64,000 nt of DNA from positions 1,941,441 through 2,005,440 of the forward strand of contig NW_020653855.1 of NCBI RefSeq assembly GCF_003589595.1, in the 5' to 3' direction. The notes under the pieces are model-generated. The model searched no databases. It was not told the origin of the DNA and saw nothing but the letters and a program-made list of their open reading frames with translations. Source of the stretch: Hyposmocoma kahamanoa (lineage: Eukaryota > Arthropoda > Insecta > Lepidoptera > Cosmopterigidae). The translations under genes and the position numbers were made by a program. Positions within the stretch are counted from its first letter, which is position 1. Every line of letters begins with the position of its first letter. Positions 54,394 to 63,935 of the stretch are shown here, piece by piece.

Positions 54394-57300
54394 CTGCAAT
54401 AAAAGATAAAAATTAGTAATCACAATAGTACATTGTGTTAAGGGCGGTAAATATGGAATTACGAACGAGACTTTATTAGAAACTCGAAGACTTTTCGAGT
54501 CGAGGTTCGAAAATCTCGTACTACTCGTGAAACATGCAATGTTTTTTTGTCACACGTAACTAGTATGATTGCATGCTGGCTAACTTGATTATAATGTCCC
54601 AAAAAAACCTTGGGCTATTTCTTCTTATTACAGCCTTGGTTATCATCAAAGGACTAGCGACTTTTTCGCCAAATTAGAGATAACGTTCTCCTACTGAGCT
54701 ACCTACACGGAACGAGTTACCAGACCTTACTTATTTCTCTTGATGGGTTACCTATCAGTAGTCCGAAATCACTTTTCCAGAAATAACGTTTGGTCGAATT
54801 TTCATAACCTCGAAAGTAATTTTGAGAGGAATATGTTTTTTCTTTTAAAACTAACTTAACCTAACCTAACCGTTTCTTTGTGATAAACATCCGACATATC
54901 CTGAAAGTACAATGGTTTCGTTGTAATTCGGTTTTCGTTACCCTCATGATGCCCGTTACAAATCTTTGATTATGGTTTTAACGGCTGTTTTGCCATAGCA
55001 CTACCTATGAAAAACCTATGAATTTTTTTCTTAACTCAGCCAAGTACTTTTACAGCTACCAGCGGCGGACAAAAGATGTCGCTTTATTAATTAGAAAATA
55101 TATTTCATTGAATATCACGATGTTTTTGCTACCACTTTTTTGTGAAAATAAAATAATAAATAAATAAATAATGCACACACTCATAGCCCCACATATGGAC
55201 AACCACAAATTATCGTGGCAGCCCAGCATGGTAACCGTTCGGCCACGGAAGCAATCAATATACTCCACTAGTCTGTTATTACCTTTCATACAAAGACAAT
55301 TTATTAAGTACTTTCATTTTATACCTTTTCCATTTTATCTTCGCTTGGGGCAACGTATCATCGCTTTCCTTGAACAGGTATCGCCTGATGCCGATCAGGT
55401 ACTCGTCGAAGTATTCACTCCACACAATATCGGCCATACTAAAGGGGAACAACTGAAAAAGACATAAGTTACGTTTGATGCAGGTCCTGGAAATTAGTTT
55501 TCAATAAAAAAATAAGTGCGCATTTGACCTTCATCTCACCTGATGGAAAGTGGCAATGAGGTCGATGATATAGCATGCACATTAAAATATTAATTTATAT
55601 ATAATTATATTATAATTTGTATTAAGATTTTCTTTTTGTTACTAGTCATAAGAAAATCAGATCAAATAAATATTATTATCTTTCTTTCTTTCTTTCTTAA
55701 ATAATGCCTATTCGCTCTTTCCTTAAATAGGCCTAAGTTATAATGTTCAGGGAATACCATTCCTTAGCTCGCCATTTAAACGTGGAAGCAAAACACTTCA
55801 AGAGAATCCTTGGAATACCCACAACGTAGGAGTGGAAACGCAGCCTACGTCTAGTCCCCCGATTTTGGAAGGATGATGATGCATGATGGGAAGTGGAAAG
55901 AAACTTGGAAGGTAAGTGTTATTTTCTTTTATGATACCAAGTGAAGGGACGAACAAGTCTGTTGGTAAGCGACACGCCTGTCCATAATACACTTCCGGAC
56001 ACGTAAGTCGAGCCACCTTGCATTTTCAGATTAATTGGCCTAAGCTTAAACAATGTTTGATTGATCGAAAACTACTAAGCTGTTTTGAAATTGGTATACT
56101 AAACGTCATTTCCATGAGTCCTTGTTGAAAATTTGAATTTAGAAAACCGGGAAAAACTGTTTTCTTCAGTGATAACAATACTTTTGTATTCAGCCCTTTA
56201 ACAATAAAAATGCAAGGTGGCTCGATTTACGTGTCCGGGAGTATAGTTGCAGTATCATTCAGTGCTTTAAATCACAAAGATCTGAGGGGCACTGCCACTG
56301 GGACACCGCCACCATGAGACATAAGTTGACAAGTCCCATGTGCCTGTAATTTCACCGGCACTACTACACCTCCTTACCGCCAGTTCCTCTTTGGACGAAC
56401 TCTTTCACAAGGACCTCTACGGTTGCTATATGTGATGTTCTAACCATGCTACAGCTTCATATCAATAAACAGTTATTATTAATTTAACATACCTTTTTAT
56501 CGACATCACTAATACTGTCCCATAGCCGTCGCGTATGTTGATTGCAGAACTTTATTTCTCGAGTACAGAAATAACTTATTACTGTCGAAAATTTGTGGAT
56601 CTTTTTGTAAACTTTAAGCATTCTGAAAAGTAAAAAAGGCTCATTAGAGAATTTCAAGTTTTGCCTCTTTTTTAATTAAAAAATAAGGGCATATTTGGTC
56701 TCCGTCTCACCTGATGGAAAGTATTGATAAGGTCGACGATGGAGCATCCTCACCTAAATAATGGCTATTCACTCTCACCTTGAAAAGGCCCTAGTTATAC
56801 CGTTCGGGGAATAAATTTACAGGGAATTCCTTTCCATGGCTATATGTGGATATTATATATGAAACGCTTCATATATAATATCCACAACATAAGGGTGGAA
56901 CCCCAGCCTACCTACGTCTAATCTCCGATGATGGAAAGGGGATTATGGAATTAAATTATGTAATGTGTCTCGTCTGTTTTCTGTTTGATCAGTGTTCGCT
57001 CTTTAATTATAATAATACCCTAAGCGAAAATTGTTCTATTGTACGTAATATTTATGTTTTAAAACCATTGACTTACAAATAAATGGACGACGGGTCTAAT
57101 ACAAAAACCACGAAAAAAATGTCCCAAGTCAACCTATTTAAACGTAGTGACATGTCAAGGAATATGAAAAAGCTAAAACGTTGAATTTAAATTGTAATGT
57201 CATCGCAGTACTGTCTAATTTTGCTTGCTTCGCTGTCAATCGAACAAACGAAGACTAGAGCGTGAATGACGCTCTGTATACGATTTTAACGCCCTATAAG

Positions 57301-60300
57301 TTCGGACACTTTTTAGCGCGGATCCGACGTCCATATAATTGTAAGTCAATGTTTAAAACATTTTTATTTCATTTGGGTAGAGCTTATGAGGGGAACTTGT
57401 CCTCTATCGCTCTATTATTGAAGTGACAATATACTTACTTAGGTTGCTTTCCAATACATAACGCAAGCCCGTCGACTAACGCCGCTGGTATCAAATGCAG
57501 AAACAGCACATATATTCTGTACATTAACGGAGACGGTGTCAGGGTAAGGGACATGTACCTGAAATGAGATTGATTATCATGTATTATTATGTAAATGATA
57601 TTAGAAACTAATATGTTTGTTGTATGTGTGTGATATAATTATTTTAGGAAATAAAAAAGTTGTCGAATAGCAGGAGCGAGCGAAACCAGCGGAAATATCT
57701 TGCCATTCATCAAGCTACACGATTTCCGAACGAAATTACTCGGTCATTTCTCATCTCATCGTATATGAAGATGTCCACTGCTGAACATAGGCCTTCCCCA
57801 AAGATTTCCAGACCAGTCGAGCGGACGCGACGTGCTTCCATCGGTTACCCGCCACCCTTGCCATCCGTCCATCTAGTGGGGGGCCGTCCCACTGAACACC
57901 ACCATGATATTAAATTATTTCTAGTGAAGAAGTGAATTTCTCACAGATGGCGATAAGGCAAAAAGTCGTTAAAAACCAAAAACTAAGACCTGCATGAAAC
58001 ACATAGCAAAATTTGTAAAGTCCGCTAGTTCGTTCCGTGGCTTAGTTGGCATAGCGTCTAGCACGGTTTGCGTAAAGACGTTGGTCCGAATCCAGCTGAA
58101 TCGAAGGAATTGGTTTCTAAATGTTCGATCTTTCGATATCTGCCACATGCCACGGAACTTGTTGTAAGTCAGACTATCATTTTTGGCTTTTTAATTTAAA
58201 TATTTTTGCAATGTCGCTTTTTTTTTGGCAAAAAAATCCCCAAGTTGTGGTAAAATTCAAGTTTCTTGCTTCAAACTTAATTTATAAATTTAACAACATT
58301 CCGCTTGATTCTGTAAACTTCTTTTTGCCTCCTAGGAATAAATGTCGACATCAATTTAAATTGAAGGATCATGTAAGTTGTTGGTAAATTGTCAAGTTTT
58401 ACATATGATCTGAACGAACACAAAGAATCGACTGACCTTAAGACAGCAACTAGCGCTTACTATGCGTATACTCATGCCTGGCCTAGCTATGGTGTTGCGT
58501 TGTGGGGCAACAGCACTAACGCAAAAAAGTTTTTGCGTTACAGAAGAAATGTATTCGCATACTCGCTAATATAGACTCGTTTACCAGCTTCCAATCGTAT
58601 TTCATCAAATATAATATCTTGAAATTTTACAAATGTGTCCTATTGTCAAGAATAATTTGGATGCATATCCTCTGTATTGTCGTTCAGAAAAATTAAGACC
58701 CAAATACAGGCTAGCAACAACAGTTTCAAAACTGCATATGGTGAACTAGGGCCTGTATTCTATGTCAATTAAAATTTATAACGTAGTTACTCCCTGACTT
58801 TTTAAAATTGATAAATAGCCTAAAAATATTTAAAAACCAACTTAGTAAACGTGCTACTAATTGCAGGAGTTTTTTAGTGACGAAGAAAATTGTTCATAAT
58901 GTTATAAAAAAATGCAATCTTAATATGTTATCTGTGTTATAAAAATGTGATATTATAATTATGTAATTTAATAAAATAAATGCAGAATAATTATTACGGA
59001 GTAAATAAACGCAATTATTACGAAGATATAATTGACAAATGTTATTATTATACAATACTAAGATAATTTGACGATTAGTTAATAAGTAATTAATTTTTAA
59101 TTGTTTAAAAAAATGATTTATTTTTAAAATACTTTAAATTTCTATTTGACAATCATTTTAAAATTTAATCATTAGACTTTCTGAATATATTTGCTTACAT
59201 TTATTTATTTTCATTGTAATAATATTATGATTAATAATGCATATGTTAAAAATTGACACTGCTGCGCCTTTATAGGGTACATGTTTGATACTTTACCAAC
59301 TACTGTAAGACCTAATGTAACAACACGTTTTGCAATAAACGATATTATTATTATTTAGAATTTCAATGGCATAACTCAGGTCAAAGGTCACCTACGTTAC
59401 TTCATAGCTCTCGAAAAGCATTTATCTAAAACACTAACGCGACCAGAGTAATTAGATAGATAAAAGTAAAATAAAATTCAGTGCATTTGCCTGTATAGCT
59501 TTCGTTAGCCTGTAATGGTGTCCCATGGCTAGGCAAGAGTCTCTTCGTCGCATTTCCAATTTTCTTGTCCGTAGCTATTCCAAGTGCGTCTAGGTTATTT
59601 CATAATCTGTGTCTCAGCTGCAGATGGTCACATTGTGCCACCCACTAAGTGGCAAATATGTATATGTCCACCTGCCCTCTGCGTGCATATGACAGATATA
59701 GCCACCCAATTTATCCTGCCAGTTTTTTTACCAACGTCAGAGTTTTGGAACGCAGCGAACGTGAAACTTGTAGCTGACATAACTTTGTTGTTAAACGTAG
59801 GTTCTGAAGGTCTTCATATAGTTATTATTACTTAGTTTTATTTCTTACCAAACAGCATTGGAGAATGGATTTTTCTCAACTCTAGCTACGTTTTGCGCCA
59901 TGAAGTCGCCCCACGTGATTCTATTTTCTACAGAGCTCACGTAGTTGAAAATGGGAGGTTCCGGTGGGGGAGAACTGGAAAAATAATCATCTACTAATTA
60001 AAAACCTCCTAAAAAAAGTCAATCTGGTCAGTGACATAGGTAATGTCAAGGAATTGAAAAAAATAAAACGGAAATATGAAATATGGCGGTATTTCCCATC
60101 GTATTGATTGACGTAATACACAGATTTATTAAATATACTGTAATAATAATAATAATAATATAAAATATATATTTATTTCAGGCAATTACGCCCATATTTG
60201 TTAATTACAATAATTACTGTAATTACAATGAACTGGTAAAAGCGTATTTCAGAAATTAAAGAAAAAATAAACAATTGAATACTAAATTTTAAATTAAAAT

Positions 60301-62166
60301 AATAATTTTTCGAATTAAGTATAAGAAACTACATTTCAGGGTAGTTAACAAAATTAATTTAAATTTAAATAGAAATAAAAATAACTACAATTAACCTATT
60401 TAATAAAGAGGAATGTAGGTACTGGCATGCAGCTGCAACCATCAATCACAATTAGGCGAGAGATATTAGACTTAGGCATCCTAAATTCGAAATTTTTTCC
60501 CGTACACATAGGAACGCCTTACACAACCAAACGTGAGCATTATTCTTTTAAAGGAATCACGTTTCGCAGAATCACATTTCGCGGAAAGACGCTTCTTATA
60601 GTCACGATACGTCGACTGTCTAGTAACTGTAGCATTACGGAACTGATTTTGTCAGAACTGCATTTAAAAATTGTAGGTATTAAATAATGGTGTTACCGTA
60701 AGAGCTTCGGAAGGTGAAAGATTTGTCCCAGACTTACCTCTGCTTATAAGCATCATGCACACTAACTGCGGCCGCCATGAGGCCATTCACCACGTAGTCC
60801 ACGGGCACAATTTCTGCGGTTACTGTTTCTACACAGTTTAACGTGCGCAGGATGCCCGTTACTGGAAAATATTGATATAATACAAACATGGGGTACAAAT
60901 TCATACAAATTAACTTTAGTACATATTTAAAACTGTAGATGGCGACACTTGGATGATATAAAAAAATACAAAATATTGAATCTGGAAATGTTGAGGTATG
61001 TCATACTAAAAAAGAAGTATAAAATGCTATGCTTAGTTGGTAAAGCGTCTGGCACGGTATGTTAGAAGACTTCGGTTCGAATTCGGCCGGATCTAAGGAA
61101 TTTATTCTGAGTGTTCGATCTTTGTATTAATAATTAATTATAACAAACTAGTGGAGTAATTTCACATAAAAATAACTGAATATCATTTCAATAAAAATTT
61201 AAATACAATGAATAGTGACATCTCTAGTCGGGACTGGTAGCTGTAAAGGTATCTAACTGGATAACGAAATATCATACATGGCACAACGGCTAAAAAAGTC
61301 GCTGAAAAACCAAATGCAAAGATACGACGCAAGCACATAGAAAAATTCGTGAGGTCCGCTGGTTCGTTCCGTTGCTTAGTTGGTATAGCGTCTGCCACGG
61401 TATGCTAGAAGACGTCGGTTCGATTCCGGCCGGATCGAAGGAATTTTTTTATGGATGTTCGATCTTTATATTAATAATTAGAAGTATAAAATATAAAAAA
61501 AAGATATGCAAAACTATTTAAACAACATTTTAGTAATATCATGTACTAATCTTAGAATGAGAAATGCTAATCGCAATACAAGATGGCGTAGTCGGGCATT
61601 TAGTACCTATTGGTACACCAGACGTCGCGACGGGTACCAAATAGTTATTTTTTGTAACCAATTTGTTTTACATTGACAAGCTGCAATTTGTCAAAGCTAT
61701 TCCAATTTCCAGTGATAACAAACAAATAAACTAGATGGCGCTTATTGCACATATTTTTATAGATAGTGCTGGCTATTCTTGTATTTTGTTTAGGATTAAC
61801 GCCATCTACCCATGTTAGGAAGCGTTAATTTAAAAATTAGTTTGTAACACACTGTGCAAATTGCATGTGTGTGTAGATCAATTTCAATTCTATATTTTTA
61901 TTTTATATGTAATTTTCAGTGACTGTAGGTATTTTAATTATATTTTTTATCCCTGTACAAACTTTTCCGGAAAATTCTCGCGCAGTCTCGGGAATTTACG
62001 CAGATGTCGTATTTACAAGTTACGCAATTGACATAAAGTACCATTCCGCGTCCTTAACTTTAAGATTTGAAATGTAGGTAATTCTTACCTCCCCCAACAG
62101 CCACTCCAGTGGGTCCATACATATTATCAATCCAACATTTTAGTGGCTCTGTCGATGTCGACGTCA
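54303..62166 (-). CDS. fatty acyl-CoA reductase, 3' half (7 exons, 5' end outside window)
   Basis: Spliced gene on the minus strand. Visible exons are 62166-62089, 60861-60738, 59974-59849, 57558-57439, 56622-56493, 55452-55325 and 54393-54303. All have GT/AG borders and compatible phases, giving 264 residues plus stop. FARs reduce fatty acyl-CoA with NADPH to fatty alcohol for waxes, pheromones or ether lipids. The exons show EPLKCWIDNMYGPTG and TGILRTLNC (end of the Rossmann-type NAD_binding_4 domain), VPVDYVVNGLMAAA, the linker NRITWGDFM, and a FAR_C (Sterile) domain from KIHKFSTV to FDEYLIGIRRYLFKE. The last exon encodes LYYLHQALK plus a hydrophobic stretch, the usual C-terminal membrane anchor. 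The N-terminal glycine motif and the YxxxK active site must lie beyond 64000. Insects have many FAR paralogues; I cannot say which this is. Confidence 0.92.
54742..54955 (+). repeat. dispersed repeat I, second copy
   Basis: Same order of blocks as 40565 (aataacgtttggtcgaattt, cttaacctaacctaaccgtt). It lies in the last FAR intron. Confidence 0.55.
54970..55135 (-). repeat. SINE B body fragment
   Basis: Reverse-complement body (tttaacggctgttttgccat ... tacagctaccagcggcgg ... gatgtcgct). No tRNA-like head. Confidence 0.5.
55151..55255 (-). repeat. SINE A copy with internal deletion
   Basis: Both ends are present ((taaa)n, tgcacacactcatagcccca; and tggtaaccgttcggccacgg) but about 100 bp of the middle is missing. 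FAR last intron. Confidence 0.65.
55325..55452 (-). CDS. FAR exon: second half of FAR_C
   Basis: Encodes LFPFSMADIVWSEYFDEYLI and GIRRYLFKESDDTLPQAKIK, then WK plus a split R. Acceptor tttttcag. Reading on past the donor AAAAG/GTATAA would add 14 residues to a stop at 55279, but a matching last exon exists at 54393, so the donor is preferred. Confidence 0.9.
55500..55885 (-). pseudogene. LINE C-terminal and tail fragment, minus strand
   Basis: Reverse-complement copy of the 8811/39425 family. It reads GLDVG and other remnants, with the tail catctcacctgatggaaagt. Lies in FAR intron between exons 55452 and 56493 and holds a (ttct)n microsatellite at 55679-55699. Confidence 0.6.
55925..56430 (+). 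repeat. family C repeat split by TA-flanked MITE
   Basis: Left part 55925-55987 (gataccaagtgaagggacga ... cacgcctgtccataa) and right part 56246-56430 (gttgcagtatcattcagtgc ... caaggacctctacggttgct). Joining them restores the family C sequence. FAR intron. Confidence 0.7.
55990..56243. mobile_element. 254-bp MITE with ~37-bp inverted repeats and TA duplication
   Basis: Left end cacttccggacacgtaagtc ... gccaccttgcatttt; right end is its reverse complement with few changes. Flanked by TA (55988-55989 and 56244-56245), which fits a Tc1/mariner-type non-autonomous element. Inserted in a family C repeat. A diverged single end of the same type is seen at 14964-14995. Confidence 0.78.
56493..56622 (-). 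CDS. FAR exon: start of FAR_C domain
   Basis: Encodes MLKVYKKIHKFSTVISYFCT, then REIKFCNQHTRRLWDSISDV and DKK. Corresponds to the start of the FAR_C/Sterile domain (KIHKF...F.N...LW...). Acceptor ttttcag, donor GTATGT. Phase 0 out. Confidence 0.91.
56650..56965 (-). pseudogene. LINE C-terminal and tail fragment, minus strand
   Basis: Another copy of the 8811 family in the FAR intron upstream of exon 56622. It contains a perfect 19-bp inverted repeat with a 4-nt loop at 56845-56886 that other copies lack. Confidence 0.6.
57066..57351. mobile_element. 286-bp hAT-like MITE with 8-bp TSD (second copy)
   Basis: Same length and almost the same sequence as 25704-25989, flanked by the exact 8-mer tttaaaac (57058-57065 and 57352-57359). 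FAR intron before exon 56622. Confidence 0.8.
57439..57558 (-). CDS. FAR exon: membrane-associated segment before FAR_C
   Basis: Encodes WYMSLTLTPSPLMYRIYVLF and LHLIPAALVDGLALCIGKQP plus K. The HLIPAALVDGL segment is hydrophobic and matches the loop that comes before FAR_C in insect FARs. Acceptor atttcag, donor GTAAGT. Confidence 0.9.
   Translation of the reverse strand, partial: VHVPYPDTVSVNVQNICAVSAFDTSGVSRRACVMYWKAT
57760..57900 (-). repeat. LINE/SINE 3' tail fragment (gtccactgctgaacatagg type)
   Basis: gatgtccactgctgaacata ggccttccccaaagatttcc ... tctagtggggggccgtccca. This string type is very common in moth and butterfly genomes as the tail of retroposons (from general knowledge). 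FAR intron. Confidence 0.55.
57930..58140 (+). repeat. SINE B copy
   Basis: Body fragment (agatggcgataaggcaaaaa) followed by a tRNA-like head (gttccgtggcttagttggca, ttggtccgaatcc) and the tail atgttcgatctttcgat. FAR intron. Confidence 0.6.
58400..58985 (+). pseudogene. decayed LINE RT C-terminal fragment
   Basis: Reads DLKTATSAYYAYTHAWPSYG and VALWGNSTNAKKF, the same block as the better copy at 34727, then decays with several stops. The downstream part runs to an A/T-rich end with aataaa near 58971. It lies in FAR intron sequence, antisense. Confidence 0.65.
59849..59974 (-). CDS. FAR exon: linker between NAD-binding and FAR_C domains
   Basis: Encodes SSPPPEPPIFNYVSSVENR, then ITWGDFMAQNVARVEKNPFS and NAVW (split codon). 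YNYVSS...ITWGDF is the standard FAR linker. Acceptor tttccag, donor GTAAGA. Confidence 0.92.
60738..60861 (-). CDS. FAR exon: GILRTLNC ... VDYVVNGL
   Basis: Two bases, 40 codons, two bases. Encodes TGILRTLNCVETVTAEIVPV and DYVVNGLMAAAVSVHDAYKQ. The VPVDYVVN block is a family signature. Acceptor tttccag, donor GTAAGT. Confidence 0.92.
61022..61480 (+). repeat. SINE B, head-to-tail dimer
   Basis: tRNA-like head 1 (61028-61100), tail, body (61205-61350), then tRNA-like head 2 (61365-61440) and tail. Both heads have cttagttggt and ggttcga boxes. Related to the composite at 62350. FAR intron before exon 60861. Confidence 0.7.
62089..62166 (-). CDS. FAR exon: end of NAD-binding domain (WIDNMYGPTG)
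   Basis: Starts with two bases completing a split codon, then TSTSTEPLKCWIDNMYGPTG and VAVGG. Acceptor tttcag, donor GTAAGA. This is the conserved FAR block after the active site. A dispersed repeat begins about 24 bp upstream of the acceptor, so little unique intron is left there. Confidence 0.9.
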
Positions 62167-62191
62167 CTGAAACAATTTCTATACATTAGTA

Positions 62192-62900
62192 CCAGCAGCT
62201 TGATTTTTATTGCCTCTCCCGATCGAAAACTGCGTCTTTTCCGAGTCGAGCCGCGTAATTGCGATTCACAACTGGCCGATCGGAAACTTTTGACATTTCT
62301 AATCGGGACAATAGTTGATTTAACTCATAACTAGAAATATATAGTAGGAGGAGGTTTTTCTAAGTGTTCGATCTTTGTATTAATAATTATAACAAACTAG
62401 TAAAGTAATTTCACAAAAAAGAATTGAATATCAATTCAATAAAAATTAAATAAATACAGTGAATAGCGACATCTCTCGCCAGGACTGGTAGCTGTAAAGG
62501 TACTAACTGGGTGATAAATCTTTCATAGATTTCTCATAGATGGCACTACGACTAAAAAGTCGTTGAAAAACCAAATACAAAGACACGACCTAAGCACATA
62601 GAAAAATTCGTGAGGTCCGTTGGTTCGTGCCGTGGCTTAGTTGGTATAGCGTCTGACACGGTATGCAAGAAGACGTCGGTTCGAATTCGACCGGATCGAA
62701 GGAATTTTTTCTGAGTGTTCAATCTTTGTATTAATAATTATAACAAACTAGTGGAGTAATTTCACAAAAAAGAATTGAATATCAAAACAATAAAAATTTA
62801 ATTATATAGTAGGAATCAGATTCATCTCCTCGCTAAGAAAAACTCATCTGATTTCGAGACCCGGGTGATCAAAATCAGCATGCAGGTCTACCACGAAGTA
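62192..62900 (+). repeat. dispersed repeat M, split by composite retroposon
   Basis: Left part 62192-62349 (cagcttgatttttattgcct ... ttgatttaactcataac) and right part 62803-62900 (aggaatcagattcatctcct ... ) match the uninterrupted copy at 32468-32712. Its left end is about 24 bp from the FAR exon acceptor at 62167. Confidence 0.7.
62350..62802 (+). mobile_element. composite tRNA-like retroposon with terminal direct repeats and 12-bp TSD
   Basis: Flanked by the exact 12-mer tatatagtagga (62338-62349 and 62803-62814). About 100 bp at each end are direct repeats (gtgttcgatctttgtatt ... aacaaactag ... gtaatttcac). Between them lies a body (gacatctctcgcc ... gtcgttgaaaaaccaaatac) and a tRNA-like stretch (62625-62700) with A box tggcttagttggtatagcg and B box ggttcgaattc. 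The order is tail-body-head-tail, unlike a normal SINE. It is inserted in another dispersed repeat (62192-62900). Confidence 0.75.
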
Positions 62901-63084
62901 TGATTCTGCGTAACTGCATTATAATAAACGCGTTACTAGGATTGAAAATTATGTCTTAAATCTTCTTAGAAATGGATTCATAAAAGATGTCGAACCGTGG
63001 TGCTTGCCACCACCTTAATCACTTTTAAAAATAAAATAATTTATTTACATACAACAACATTAAAAAAAAACCTTTATTTAAAGT

Positions 63085-63650
63085 ACTTTTTTGTATAATA
63101 CCAAGCGACGAAACGAACGCGTCGGTTGCAGTTTTACTCAGAGCCTTAAATCGCAAAGATCTTAAGTGGGTGATAGACGTACGAGGTTAAAAATCGCGGT
63201 TTTAAAGTTTGCGTTCTTACTCAGCTCGACGTCGTCGGTTTTTTAGTAATTTTAGGAAATTTAGTAAGAGAGTTACGTGAACAAAAGGCAGACTTTCGTA
63301 ATTATTTAAGAATGCCCGAGTCATTGTACGAAGAACTCTTGCACTTAGTTACACCTATAATAGCTAAACAAGATACCTGCATGAGAGAAGCTATTTCATT
63401 TGAAACAAAATGGCGGCTCGTGACTCGCGACGCTGAGGCGGGCTACGAGCAAGATTTCAAACGTGTTTGATGGCTGATGGACTTGCGCGGCAATTTTAAA
63501 ATTCGCGTACTTAGAGTGATACATGAGTGAAAAAGGTCGCGTATTTACTCGTACGTCTATCACCCACTTTAGGGTCACTGCCCCTAAGACTGTCACCCTG
63601 AGACATAAGTTGACAAGTCCCATTTCCCTGAATTTCCCTCCGTGTCCCAT
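63085..63650 (+). repeat. family C repeat split by Harbinger MITE
   Basis: Left part 63085-63164 (accaagcgacgaaacgaacg ... ttaaatcgcaaagatct) and right part 63569-63650 (gggtcactgcccctaag ... acataagttgacaagtccc) join into a normal family C copy once the MITE is removed. Confidence 0.75.
63165..63568 (+). mobile_element. 404-bp PIF/Harbinger-derived MITE with transposase segment
   Basis: The inverted ends agtgggtgatagacgtacga are flanked by TTA (63162-63164 and 63569-63571), the typical 3-bp Harbinger target. Inside, the plus strand (about 63262-63432) reads LVRELREQKADFRNYLRMPE, then SLYEELLHLVTPIIAKQDTC and MREAISFETKWRL. This matches the N-terminal part of Harbinger DDE_Tnp_4 proteins (FR.FLRM...F..LL..V.P.I.KQDT..R.AI). 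It is inserted in a SINE-like repeat (family C), whose halves flank it. Confidence 0.85.
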
Positions 63651-63769
63651 AGCCTGGGGTCACAATGGATATTTTAAATACTAGTAATATGTATCTCATT
63701 TTTTTATATATATTATAATGTTCATACCGCTAGCGTAGATTTGTACATTTGTATAATAGCGCATTCGTA

Positions 63770-63935
63770 GCTAATCCGAGACTACACAAATCTAGAAAGC
63801 TCGGTCCCACTTCGGACGTCGTTTGTGCACTAAGTCCGATTAGAATGCGAGAGAATACGAATATCGCTTGTGCACCTAGAGATAAAATGATCACCTGTGA
63901 CATTTTGGAACGTCATTTCTCGGATTCGGAACTGG
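63770..63935 (+). repeat. dispersed repeat H, second copy
   Basis: aatccgagactacacaaatc, cactaagtccgattagaatg cgag, tgacattttggaacgtcatt tctcggattcggaac. Near the window edge. Confidence 0.5.

Noticed and set aside
55279..55324. FAR stop at 55279 as the gene end
   Set aside because: It would give a C-terminus without the usual membrane segment. The in-phase exon at 54393-54303 fits the family much better. Kept as a possible isoform only.
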